Shown here piece by piece: positions 24,093-32,205 of a DNA stretch of 64,000 nucleotides. The stretch's first letter is position 1; every line of letters begins with the position of its first letter. The notes beneath the pieces were generated by a model. It made no database searches. It had not been told where the DNA came from and saw only the letters and a list, made by a program, of their open reading frames with translations. This stretch comes from Rhodobacterales bacterium (GTDB lineage: Bacteria; Pseudomonadota; Alphaproteobacteria; Rhodobacterales; Rhodobacteraceae). The stretch covers positions 62,001-126,000 of the forward strand of contig JAJNPS010000009.1 of NCBI GenBank assembly GCA_021155205.1. Reading direction: 5' to 3'. Made by a program: the position numbers and the translations under genes.

Positions 24093-26327
24093 ATGGGTGA
24101 CGCTGACGATGTGGCAAAGCTGACCGAAGCCGATGCCCGTGCCGAACTTGCACGGCTGGCGGCTGCGATTGCCGCCGCGAACGAGGCCTATCACACGCTT
24201 GACGCGCCCGAGATTTCGGATGCCGACTTTGACGCGCTGAAACGCCGCAACGCAGCGATCGAGGCGCGGTTCCCCGACCTGAAACGTGCCGACAGCCCCA
24301 GCGACCGGGTTGGGGCCGCCGTTGCCGAGGGCTTCGGCAAGGTCGCCCACAGGGTGCGGATGCTGTCGCTGGAAAACGCCTTTTCCGATGACGACGTGGT
24401 GAATTTCGACGACCGGGTGCGGCGGTTTCTGGGGTTGGGCGGGCCAAAGGATGATCTGGCTACCCCTGCGACAAGCGCCGACAGTGGACCCGCCGCGACC
24501 TTGTTTGACCTGCCGGTCACGGCAAAGAACCAGGTCGGCGGGCGGCGGGCACCGCCGGACCTCGCCTACACCGCCGAGCCCAAGATCGACGGGCTGTCCC
24601 TGTCCCTGCGCTACGAACGCGGCACCCTCGTCCTGGCCGCCACCCGCGGCGACGGCGAGGTTGGCGAAAACGTCACCGAAAACGCCCGCACCATTGCCGA
24701 TATCCCCCGGCGACTGACCGGCGCGCCCGACGTGCTGGAGGTGCGGGGCGAGGTCTACATGTCCCATGCCGATTTCGCCGCCCTGAATGCGCGCCAGGCG
24801 GCGGCGGGGGACAAGACCTTTGCCAATCCGCGCAATGCGGCAGCGGGATCGTTGCGGCAGCTTGATGCGGGGATCACGGCCTCGCGCCCGCTGCGGTTCT
24901 TTGCCTATGCCTGGGGGGAAGTGTCCACCCCTCTGGCGGCCACGCAATCGGGCGCAATTGCACGACTGAAGAGTTTGGGTTTTCACACCAACCCATTGAC
25001 CGTGCTTTGCAAAAGCCCGGATGAGATGCTGGACCACTACCGGCGGATCGAAAGCCAGCGCGCCACGCTTGGCTATGACATCGACGGCGTGGTCTACAAG
25101 GTCGATGACCTGACCTTGCAGGCGCGGCTGGGGTTCCGCTCCTCCACCCCCCGCTGGGCGCTGGCGCACAAGTTTCCGGCGGAACTGGCCTGGACGCGGC
25201 TTTTGGGCATCGACATCCAGGTGGGCCGGACGGGCGCCCTGTCGCCGGTGGCGCGCCTGCAGCCGGTCACGGTCGGGGGCGTCGTCGTATCGAATGCCAC
25301 GCTGCACAACGAGGATTACATCGCCGGTCGCGACGCCAAGGGCGGGGCCATCCGCGACGGAAAGGACATCCGCATCGGCGACTGGGTGCAGGTCTTTCGC
25401 GCCGGCGACGTGATCCCGAAAATCGCCGATGTGGACCTGTCGCAGCGGCCTGTGGATGCCGTGCCCTACCAGTTCCCGCATGTTTGCCCGGAATGCGGAT
25501 CGCCCGCCGTGCGCGAGGAAGGCGACGCAGTGCGCCGTTGTACCGGGGGCCTGATTTGCCCCGCGCAGGGGGTGGAACGGCTGAAGCATTTCGTATCGCG
25601 GGGCGCGTTCGACATCGAGGGGCTGGGCGCGAAACAGGTCGAGATGTTCTACCGCGACGCCGATCTTACGGTGAAAACGCCCGCCGACATCTTTACCCTC
25701 GCCGCGCGCGATGCCTCGAACCCGTTGAAAAAAATGAAGAACCGTGATGGGTTTGGTGACAAATCCGTGGCCAACCTGTTCGCCGCGATCGAGGAGAGGC
25801 GGCGCATCCCGCTGGACCGGCTGATCTTTGCCCTGGGCATCCGGCACGTGGGCGAGGTCGCCGCCGGCCTGCTTGCCCGGCACTACCATGACTGGCCAGC
25901 GTTCGATGCCGCCGTGACCGCCGCCACCCCCGGCTCGCCCGAATGGGATCAACTGAATGCCATCGACGGCGTGGGCGAAGTGCTGGCGGGCAGCCTTGTC
26001 GCAGCTTTCCAGAACCCGGCCGAACGTGCCGCCATCGACGCGCTGGTAGCGCAACTCGACGTCCAGCCGGTCATTGCCCGCGCTCCCGTTTCGTCCCCTG
26101 TCGCGGGCAAGACGGTGGTTTTCACCGGTACGTTGGAGAAAATGTCCCGAGCCGAGGCCAAAGCCCGCGCCGAGGCCCTGGGGGCCAAGGTCTCAGGTTC
26201 CGTCAGCGCCAGGACCGATCTGGTCGTCGCGGGGCCGGGTGCCGGCTCCAAGGCCAAGGACGCCGAACGGCTGGGCGTCAGGATGATCGACGAGGATGGC
26301 TGGTTGCGCCTCATCGGCGACGCATGA
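24093..26327 (+). CDS. ligA: NAD-dependent DNA ligase LigA
   Basis: A 744-residue ligase. Domain order: Ia domain from residue 1, adenylation domain with nucleophile Lys164 in EPKIDGLSL, OB fold, a four-cysteine zinc finger (CPECG and CTGGLIC), helix-hairpin-helix repeats, and a C-terminal BRCT domain (GKTVVFTGTLEKMSRAEAK). The E. coli nucleophile is Lys115. Roughly 45 extra residues here (about 113-158), rich in Pro/Ala/Thr, sit between the Ia domain and the adenylation site. The recG start overlaps the stop as ATGA. Confidence 0.96.
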   Translation: MGDADDVAKLTEADARAELARLAAAIAAANEAYHTLDAPEISDADFDALKRRNAAIEARFPDLKRADSPSDRVGAAVAEGFGKVAHRVRMLSLENAFSDDDVVNFDDRVRRFLGLGGPKDDLATPATSADSGPAATLFDLPVTAKNQVGGRRAPPDLAYTAEPKIDGLSLSLRYERGTLVLAATRGDGEVGENVTENARTIADIPRRLTGAPDVLEVRGEVYMSHADFAALNARQAAAGDKTFANPRNAAAGSLRQLDAGITASRPLRFFAYAWGEVSTPLAATQSGAIARLKSLGFHTNPLTVLCKSPDEMLDHYRRIESQRATLGYDIDGVVYKVDDLTLQARLGFRSSTPRWALAHKFPAELAWTRLLGIDIQVGRTGALSPVARLQPVTVGGVVVSNATLHNEDYIAGRDAKGGAIRDGKDIRIGDWVQVFRAGDVIPKIADVDLSQRPVDAVPYQFPHVCPECGSPAVREEGDAVRRCTGGLICPAQGVERLKHFVSRGAFDIEGLGAKQVEMFYRDADLTVKTPADIFTLAARDASNPLKKMKNRDGFGDKSVANLFAAIEERRRIPLDRLIFALGIRHVGEVAAGLLARHYHDWPAFDAAVTAATPGSPEWDQLNAIDGVGEVLAGSLVAAFQNPAERAAIDALVAQLDVQPVIARAPVSSPVAGKTVVFTGTLEKMSRAEAKARAEALGAKVSGSVSARTDLVVAGPGAGSKAKDAERLGVRMIDEDGWLRLIGDA

Positions 26328-28408
26328 GCCGCCCTGAACCCCTGTTCCCGCTGTTTGCGGATCTGGAAACCCTGCCGGGCGTCGGGCCAAAGGCGGCGCG
26401 CGCCTATGCGGGGCTGGGGATGGCGCGGCCCCGCGACCTCCTGTTCCTTTTGCCCCATTCCGGCATCGACCGCACCCGCGTGCCGACCGTGCAGGGGGCG
26501 GCCATACCCGGCATCGTGACGGTCGAGGTCACGATCGGTCCGCACTATCCGCCCAAGGTAAAGGGCCGCCCCTACCGCGTGCATGTCCGCGATGCGACGA
26601 CGGATTTCCAGGTTGCGTTCTTTCATGCGCGGGGCGACTACATCAACAAGCTGCTACCCGAAGGCGAACGCCGCATCCTGTCGGGCAAGGTGGAGTTTTT
26701 CGACGGCATCGCGCAGATGGTGCATCCCGACCATGTGCTTGAACCGGACGAGGCTGCGGACCTTCCGCGCTATGAACCGGTCTATCCCCTGACCGCCGGG
26801 TTGACCCAGAGGCTTGTCGCGAAATCTGTCGCGGCGACGCTGGCACGGTTGCCGATCCTGCCGGAATGGATCGACGGGCCGCTGCTTGTCCGTGAGGGTT
26901 GGCCGGGTTGGGCCCCGGCGCTGCACGCTGTCCACAGCCCGCAGGATGCGGCCGATCTGGCGTTTACCGCCCCGGCCCGCGCACGGCTGGCGTATGACGA
27001 ACTGCTGGCCCACCAGCTGACGCTGGCCCTTGCCCGGGCCACGTTCCGCCGCGCCAAGGGCCAGATCACCCGCGGGGATGGCCTTCTGCAGGCGCGCGTG
27101 CTGGCCAGCCTGCCCTATGCCCCCACCGCCGCGCAGACCCGCGCGATTGGCGAGATCGCGCTGGATATGGAGGCCCCCCTGCGGATGAGCCGCCTGCTGC
27201 AAGGGGACGTAGGCTCTGGCAAGACGCTTGTGGCGTTCATGGCCCTGATGATCGCGGTAGAGGGCGGCGGTCAGGGGGTGATGATGGCCCCGACCGAGAT
27301 CCTTGCTCGGCAGCATCACGAAAGCCTGGCCCCGATGGCACATGCGGCGGGCATCAGGCTGGAGATTCTGACCGGGCGCGACAAGGGTTCGGAGCGGGCG
27401 GCGAAACTGGCCGACCTTGCGGCGGGGCGCATTCAGGTTCTGGTCGGGACCCATGCGGTGTTCCAGAAGGATGTGGTCTTTGCCGACCTGCGGCTGGCCG
27501 TGGTGGACGAACAGCACCGCTTTGGCGTCGCGCAGCGGATGGAACTGGGGGCCAAGGGGCAGGCGGCGGATGTGCTGGTGATGACGGCAACACCCATTCC
27601 CCGCAGCCTGGCACTGGCGAGTTACGGCGACATGGATGTGTCGGTGCTGGACGAAAAGCCCGCCGGGCGTCTGCCGATCCGCACCGCGCTGATTTCGGAT
27701 ACCCGCATCGACGAGGTCGTGGACCATCTGGCCCGCGCCGTCGCCGAGGGGCGGCAGGCCTATTGGGTCTGCCCGCTGGTCGAGGATAGCGAGGCCGTCG
27801 ACTATGCCAGCGCCGAGGCGCGGTTCTCTGCCCTGCGCGCGGCCCTTGGGGATGTCGTCGGCCTCGTTCACGGCCAGATGCCGCCCGCCGAAAAGGATGC
27901 GGCCATGGCGCGGTTTGTGGCAGGCGCGACCAAGGTGCTGGTGGCGACGACCGTGATCGAGGTCGGCGTCAACGTCCCCAACGCCTCGATCATGGTGGTG
28001 GAACGGGCCGAGATCTTTGGCCTGGCGCAGTTGCACCAGTTGCGCGGCAGGGTGGGGCGCGGCACGGCAGCCTCGACCTGCCTTCTGATGTATCAGGCCC
28101 CGCTGTCGGACGCAGGGGAACGCCGTCTGACCGTCATCCGGGATACCGAAGACGGCTTTCGCATCGCCGAAGAGGATCTGGCCATGCGGGGGGCGGGCGA
28201 CCTGATCGGCACCGCGCAGTCGGGTCTGCCCCGGTTCCGCATCGCCGATCTGGAACGGCAGGCCAACCTGATGGCGGTCGCCCAGACCGATGCGCGCAGG
28301 CTTTTGGCGGACGACCCGACACTGACCGGGCCGAGGGGGCGCGCCGCGCGGATGCTGCTATGGCTCCTGGATCAGGACCGCGCGATCCGCCTGATTTCCG
28401 TCGGTTAA
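26324..28408 (+). CDS. recG: ATP-dependent DNA helicase RecG
   Basis: A 694-residue branch-migration helicase that regresses stalled forks. After the N-terminal wedge (about residues 1-250) come motif I QGDVGSGKTLVAF, motif Ia APTEILARQHHESL, motif II VVDEQHRFGVAQR (DEQH box), motif III MTATPIPRSLAL, and motifs IV-VI including HQLRGRVGRG. ATG at 26324 overlaps ligA. A LexA-type box lies 27 bases beyond the stop, but it reads into the next small gene rather than into recG. Confidence 0.96.
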   Translation: MSRPEPLFPLFADLETLPGVGPKAARAYAGLGMARPRDLLFLLPHSGIDRTRVPTVQGAAIPGIVTVEVTIGPHYPPKVKGRPYRVHVRDATTDFQVAFFHARGDYINKLLPEGERRILSGKVEFFDGIAQMVHPDHVLEPDEAADLPRYEPVYPLTAGLTQRLVAKSVAATLARLPILPEWIDGPLLVREGWPGWAPALHAVHSPQDAADLAFTAPARARLAYDELLAHQLTLALARATFRRAKGQITRGDGLLQARVLASLPYAPTAAQTRAIGEIALDMEAPLRMSRLLQGDVGSGKTLVAFMALMIAVEGGGQGVMMAPTEILARQHHESLAPMAHAAGIRLEILTGRDKGSERAAKLADLAAGRIQVLVGTHAVFQKDVVFADLRLAVVDEQHRFGVAQRMELGAKGQAADVLVMTATPIPRSLALASYGDMDVSVLDEKPAGRLPIRTALISDTRIDEVVDHLARAVAEGRQAYWVCPLVEDSEAVDYASAEARFSALRAALGDVVGLVHGQMPPAEKDAAMARFVAGATKVLVATTVIEVGVNVPNASIMVVERAEIFGLAQLHQLRGRVGRGTAASTCLLMYQAPLSDAGERRLTVIRDTEDGFRIAEEDLAMRGAGDLIGTAQSGLPRFRIADLERQANLMAVAQTDARRLLADDPTLTGPRGRAARMLLWLLDQDRAIRLISVG

Positions 28409-28434
28409 CGTGAAAACCACCTTTGTTCACGAAT

Positions 28435-28449
28435 GTTCTTATAAAGTTC
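28435..28449 (+). promoter_or_regulatory. LexA (SOS) box GTTC-N7-GTTC
   Basis: GTTC (28435-28438), seven bases TTATAAA, then GTTC (28446-28449): an exact match to the GTTC-N7-GTTC operator known for LexA of Rhodobacter and other alphaproteobacteria. A further GTTC at 28425-28428 gives an extra imperfect half-site. TTGACG at 28450-28455 is a plausible -35 element directly downstream, with AACAAT at 28474-28479 as -10 (18-base spacing). The box would therefore block this promoter when LexA is bound. The only gene downstream in this direction is the 40-residue protein at 28507. Confidence 0.7.
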
Positions 28450-28506
28450 TTGACGCATTGCCCTTGATATGAGAACAATCAAGCAACAAAAGCAGCGGAG
28501 GTTTCC

Positions 28507-28629
28507 ATGTTTGCCGAAATCAAGGACATCGTGACCCGGTCCCGTGCCACGTTGGTCGAGGATCTCTTGGGCGCCGGGACATTGTTCGTGCTGCTGTTTG
28601 TCGGCCTTGGTTGGGTCGGTGCTGCCTGA
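28507..28629 (+). CDS. SOS-box-preceded 40-residue single-pass membrane protein
   Basis: ATG at 28507 is preceded by GGAGG at about 5 bases, the strongest ribosome site nearby. The 40 codons start MFAEIKDIVTRSRATL, an amphipathic basic/acidic stretch, and continue with a hydrophobic segment at about residues 19-40 (GTLFVLLFVGLGWVGAA). That gives one membrane span with a short cytoplasmic N-terminus. No family can be named with certainty. The combination of SOS box, own promoter, terminator and one transmembrane helix resembles the logic of Caulobacter SidA, an SOS-induced division inhibitor of 29 residues. Homology to SidA is not claimed. Confidence 0.75.
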   Translation: MFAEIKDIVTRSRATLVEDLLGAGTLFVLLFVGLGWVGAA

Positions 28630-28730
28630 ACTTTTGAAATTCCTACTGCCTGCGGTCTGAACCCCTGCACCTGCGCTGTCCCCCCGGGCCGTCCCGCCCG
28701 GTGCGCACGTTTCCAGACACGCCACTGACC

Positions 28731-28766
28731 GCCGCCATCCCCCCCCGGATGTGCGGCGGCTTTTTT
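28731..28766 (+). terminator. Rho-independent terminator after the small SOS gene
   Basis: GCCGCCATCC (28731-28740) can pair with GGATGTGCGGCGGC (28747-28760, small internal bulge), followed by TTTTTT at 28761-28766. It lies 100 bases after the small gene's stop and just before the convergent NifU-like gene, so it ends the rightward transcript. Confidence 0.75.
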
Positions 28767-28773
28767 GGTGTGG

Positions 28774-29232
28774 TCAGCCTGCCGCCTTGCGCCGCGCGTC
28801 GGCCATCGCCTCGCGCGCGGCCTCCAGCGCCAGCAGGATCGAGGCATGGCGGTTCTTGTAGTCGCGCGCGGGGATCAGCACGTCATAGTCCTGAAACGGT
28901 GCGGGCGGCGGTGGGCCGCGGTCGGTCAGCATCGCGACCAGCGCGCGATGTGCCCGGTCAAGGTCATCCTCGGTCAGCCCGACCACGACCGACCCCAGTA
29001 CGGCGGCTGACGCCTGGCCCAGGGCACAGGCCTTCACATCCTGTGCAAAGCGGGTGATCCGGCCATCCGTCACGGACAGGTCTGCCGTCACCGTCGATCC
29101 GCAAAGCGGCGATCGTCTGCTCGCCGTCCCGTCCGGGTTGTCGAGACGCCCAAGATGCGGGATATCGGCTGCCAGCGCCAGAATCCGGCCCGAATACAGT
29201 TTGATCAGGTCGCTGTCGCTCAAACCGGCCAT
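28774..29232 (-). CDS. NifU/IscU-like iron-sulfur cluster scaffold protein
   Basis: A 152-residue protein of the NifU N-terminal (IscU/SufU) family. Conserved points are NPDG, the cysteine in SPLCGSTVTADL and the second in DVKACALGQASAAVL. The third cluster ligand seen in IscU is not a cysteine here: the corresponding region reads YKNRHASILLALEA. It may therefore carry or transfer clusters differently, or act as an auxiliary factor. ATG at 29232 is preferred; an upstream in-frame ATG (29295) would overlap the divergent hisI region. It shares a 61-base divergent promoter region with hisI. Confidence 0.8.
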   Translation of the reverse strand: MAGLSDSDLIKLYSGRILALAADIPHLGRLDNPDGTASRRSPLCGSTVTADLSVTDGRITRFAQDVKACALGQASAAVLGSVVVGLTEDDLDRAHRALVAMLTDRGPPPPAPFQDYDVLIPARDYKNRHASILLALEAAREAMADARRKAAG

Positions 29233-29293
29233 CCTTGCCCTTCGGATAAGCCCAATGTAATGCGCCCCGAGCCAAAGGCCAAGGAGGCCTGCC

Positions 29294-29653
29294 ATGACCT
29301 TTGATCCAGCGACGCTGACCTACGACGCGAACGGGCTGATCCCCTGCATCGCGCAGGACGTCTATTCGGGCGAAGTGCTGATGTTTGCCTGGATGAACGC
29401 CGAGGCGGTGGCAAAGACCCTGGCGACGGAACGCGTCACATACTGGTCGCGGTCGAGGGCCGAACTTTGGGTCAAGGGGGAGACGTCCGGGCATGTCCAG
29501 TGGCTGACGGAACTGCGGATCGACTGCGACCGCGACTGTCTTTTGGCACTGGTGGAGCAGGAAGGCCCCGCCTGCCATACCAACCGGCGGTCGTGTTTCT
29601 ATACCGCAGTGGTCGATGGGGTGGAGGTAAAGACGCTGTTGCCTGAAGCGTAA
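29294..29653 (+). CDS. hisI: Phosphoribosyl-AMP cyclohydrolase HisI
   Basis: A 119-residue enzyme of histidine biosynthesis opening the purine ring of PR-AMP. The magnesium triad is in DCDRDC. The zinc cysteines are the first Cys of DCDRDC, ACHTNRRS and SCFYTAV. The WSRSRAELWVKGETSGH segment is the family signature. ATG at 29294 is preceded by AAGGAGG. Here hisI stands alone rather than with hisE. Confidence 0.95.
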   Translation: MTFDPATLTYDANGLIPCIAQDVYSGEVLMFAWMNAEAVAKTLATERVTYWSRSRAELWVKGETSGHVQWLTELRIDCDRDCLLALVEQEGPACHTNRRSCFYTAVVDGVEVKTLLPEA

Positions 29654-29656
29654 AGT

Positions 29657-29700
29657 CAAGTTTCTTCGAAGAAACTTGCAAATTCGTTCGAACGAATTTG
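29657..29700. terminator. Two adjacent perfect 22-base palindromes between convergent genes
   Basis: The first palindrome (29657-29678) has the half CAAGTTTCTTC. The second (29679-29700) follows with no gap and has the half CAAATTCGTTC. Both are perfect, both begin CAA and end TTG, and both centre on TTCGAA. They fill the whole space between the hisI stop and the gluQ stop. Stems of this kind can terminate in both directions although they are AT-rich. The paired design may also be a protein-binding or dispersed repeat element. Confidence 0.7.
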
Positions 29701-29701
29701 T

Positions 29702-30535
29702 CTATAGGCCCACCATTCGACGGATGTCCGCAGGCGTTGCGCCCTCCGCCCGGTACTTTGCAATCGCCCGCGCATCGTCGCGCTTGGCCAGACGTTTGCC
29801 GTGTGCGTCCCGGATCAGGCCGTGGTGGTGGTAGGCAGGCGTCGGCAGGCGCAGCAGATGCTGCAGGATCACCTGAATGGCGGTGAACTCGAACAAGTCC
29901 TCGCCCCGGAAGACATGGGAAATGCCCTGATCCGCATCATCCAGCGCCGAGGCCAGGAAATAGGCAACGACCTCCTCGCCCTTGCGCGACAGGACGACAT
30001 CGCCGATCTGCGCCATCGCGAAAGTCGGATCAACGCGGTGTAGCCCGGCATGGGTTGGGCCGGTTTCAACGAAGGTCGGTTCGGCCCCTGCCAATGCCGA
30101 CAACGCCTTGCCAAGGTCCAGCCGCAGCGCATCGCCTGGTCGCCGTGACGCCATGGGACGGTTGCGACAAGTGCCGGGATAAACGTTGAAGGCAACGCCT
30201 TCCTGCGGTGCAGAGGCCGCTGCCCGGATGTCGGCGCGCGTGCAGGAACAGGGGTAAAGCAGACCACGCGCCATCAGCGGTGCCAGTCGCGCGTTGTAGC
30301 TGGCGATATGTTCGGACTGGCGATGAACCGGCTCGTCCCAGGTCAGACCAAGCCACGACAGGTCATCCAGGATCTGCGCATCGTATTTTGCGCGGCAGCG
30401 TTCAGGATCGGTATCCTCCATCCGCAGCAGGAACTGCCCCCCCGCTGCGCTCACCATGTCATGCGCCAGGATCGCCGAGTACGCATGCCCCAGATGCAGT
30501 GGCCCGGTCGGCGAAGGCGCAAACCGCGTCCTCAT
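29702..30535 (-). CDS. gluQ: Glutamyl-Q tRNA(Asp) synthetase
   Basis: A 277-residue paralogue of the glutamyl-tRNA synthetase catalytic domain without an anticodon-binding domain. It attaches glutamate to queuosine 34 of tRNA-Asp. The class I HIGH-like motif is RFAPSPTGPLHLGHAYS, and the KMSKS-like motif is GKRLAKRDDA. CSCTRADI marks the zinc-binding region. ATG at 30535-30533 shares one base with the trmFO stop (TGATG), so translation is coupled. The length is normal for the family. Confidence 0.93.
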   Translation of the reverse strand: MRTRFAPSPTGPLHLGHAYSAILAHDMVSAAGGQFLLRMEDTDPERCRAKYDAQILDDLSWLGLTWDEPVHRQSEHIASYNARLAPLMARGLLYPCSCTRADIRAAASAPQEGVAFNVYPGTCRNRPMASRRPGDALRLDLGKALSALAGAEPTFVETGPTHAGLHRVDPTFAMAQIGDVVLSRKGEEVVAYFLASALDDADQGISHVFRGEDLFEFTAIQVILQHLLRLPTPAYHHHGLIRDAHGKRLAKRDDARAIAKYRAEGATPADIRRMVGL

Positions 30536-31872
30536 CAACCCTGGCCCGCAACCCATTCGGAAAATGAGGCTTTCGCCCGATCGGTATAGGCCTTGTAGCG
30601 ATCCTTTCGCCCTTTTCGACCCCCACGCGCATCAATCGGGGGAAACAGCCCGAAATTCACATTCATCGGCTGAAACGTCTTTGCCTCCGCGCCGCCGGTG
30701 ATGTGGGTGATCAGCGCGCCCATCGCCGTATCGGGCGGCGGTGGCGCCAGGACGCGCCCCAGAATCTCCGCCGCCGCCATCCGTCCCGCCAGCAATCCCA
30801 TCGCGGCAGACTCCACATATCCCTCCACCCCGGTGATCTGACCGGCAAAGCGGATATGGGTCCGCGACTTCAGCCGCATCTGGTCATCCAAGAGCGTGGG
30901 TGAGTTGATGAAGGTGTTGCGGTGAATGCCCCCCAGCCGCGCAAAACTTGCGTTCTGCAGCCCTGGAATCATCCGTAAAACATCGACTTGCGCGCCGTAC
31001 TTCATCTTGGTCTGGAACCCGACGATGTTGTAGAGCGTGCCCAGCTTGTTGTCGCGGCGCAACTGCACCACGGCATAGGGTTTCGCGCGGCCATGCCCGT
31101 CGGTCAGCCCGACGGGTTTCATCGGGCCGAACCGCAAGGTCTCGCGTCCGCGTTCCGCCATGACCTCAATGGGCAGGCAGCCGTCGAAATAGCCCGCCGC
31201 TTCTCCCTCATGGAACTCGGTCTTGTCGGCGGCCAGCAGCGCGTCGATGAACGCTTCGTATTCGTCGCGGTTCATCGGGCAGTTCATATAGGCGGTCTGT
31301 TCCTCTGCCGTTTCGCCCTTGTCATAGCGCGACTGCATCCAGGCGACCGACATGTCCACGCTGTCGGCATAGACGATGGGCGCAATGGCGTCGAAGAACG
31401 CCAGCGCGTCGGCCGCTGTTGCGGTGCGGATGCTGTTGGCAAGGGTGCCCGAGGTCAGCGGACCCGTCGCGATGATCCAGCGGCCGTCTGAGGGAAGATC
31501 CGTAACCTCTTCATACAAAGCTGAAATCAGCGGATGCGCCATCAGACGTGCCGTCACGCTTTCGGCAAAGGGATCGCGGTCCACCGCCAGCGCCCCGCCC
31601 GCAGGCAGCCGGTGCGCGGTGGCCATTTCCATGATCAGCCCGCCCGCGGCCCGCATCTCCCAATGCAGCAGTCCCACCGCATTGCGTTCGTCATCGTCCG
31701 ACCGGAACGAGTTGGAACACACCAGTTCCGCGAAATGCCCGGTCCGGTGGGCAAAGGTGCCGACTTTGGGGCGCATTTCGTGGATCACCACGGGCACGCC
31801 CAGTTGCGCGGCCTGCCAGGCGGCCTCGGAGCCCGCCATGCCGCCGCCGATGATGTGAAGGGGTTCGGTCAT
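30535..31872 (-). CDS. trmFO: tRNA (uracil-5-)-methyltransferase TrmFO, folate/FAD-dependent
   Basis: A 445-residue flavoprotein methylating U54 in the tRNA T-loop with methylenetetrahydrofolate. The FAD motif IIGGGMAGSEAAWQA (7-21), the nucleophile cysteine in ELVCSNSFRSD (Cys52) and the second conserved cysteine in YFDGCLPIEVMAERG are present. PMNVNFGLFPP near the C-terminus is invariant in the family. It is upstream of and coupled to gluQ, so two tRNA-modification enzymes share one message. Confidence 0.95.
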   Translation of the reverse strand: MTEPLHIIGGGMAGSEAAWQAAQLGVPVVIHEMRPKVGTFAHRTGHFAELVCSNSFRSDDDERNAVGLLHWEMRAAGGLIMEMATAHRLPAGGALAVDRDPFAESVTARLMAHPLISALYEEVTDLPSDGRWIIATGPLTSGTLANSIRTATAADALAFFDAIAPIVYADSVDMSVAWMQSRYDKGETAEEQTAYMNCPMNRDEYEAFIDALLAADKTEFHEGEAAGYFDGCLPIEVMAERGRETLRFGPMKPVGLTDGHGRAKPYAVVQLRRDNKLGTLYNIVGFQTKMKYGAQVDVLRMIPGLQNASFARLGGIHRNTFINSPTLLDDQMRLKSRTHIRFAGQITGVEGYVESAAMGLLAGRMAAAEILGRVLAPPPPDTAMGALITHITGGAEAKTFQPMNVNFGLFPPIDARGGRKGRKDRYKAYTDRAKASFSEWVAGQG

Positions 31873-31887
31873 CGCGCCGATGTAGCG

Positions 31888-32205
31888 TTAACGCGCGGCC
31901 AAGAAAAGGGCGGCGCGGTCGGCGGCGACAAATGCAGCCTGTTCGAGGGGCGAAGCGTCGCGGGACAGGCGGCCAAGGTCCATGGCCTTCAGGAAGAACC
32001 CGAGGGCCGGCTGACCGTCCAGATGCCTGCTGCAACACAGGACGGCGCGAAACGGGCGCCGTGCCGCGGCATCGGCGTCCATCAGCGCCTCCAGCTCTGC
32101 TGCAAGCTCACTGATGCGCAGGCCGAGGTCGCGGGCAAGCGCGCCATAGGTGATCGTCTGGCCCGCGACGACAAGGCCGTCCAGCCGCGCCTCAAGCGGC
32201 GACAC
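31888..32205 (-). CDS. Hypothetical protein directly downstream of gyrA
   Basis: A 105-residue protein, starting at GTG immediately after the gyrA TAG. The N-terminal half (TITYGALARDLGLRISELAAEL) looks like a short helix-turn-helix. The second half (RPFRAVLCCSRHLDGQPALGFF) is a predicted alpha/beta segment. I do not recognise the family. Zero spacing to gyrA suggests translational reinitiation and shared expression. It is real by context and codon use but functionally unknown. Confidence 0.6.
   Translation of the reverse strand: MSPLEARLDGLVVAGQTITYGALARDLGLRISELAAELEALMDADAAARRPFRAVLCCSRHLDGQPALGFFLKAMDLGRLSRDASPLEQAAFVAADRAALFLAAR

Noticed and set aside
24075..26054. 659-codon minus-strand frame opposite ligA
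   Set aside because: Complete overlap with ligA, whose domains are all identifiable; the antisense translation has no features.
28450..28471. TTGACG with TATGAG as the small SOS gene promoter
   Set aside because: Spacing is only about 12-13 bases; the AACAAT alternative at 18 bases is more reasonable.
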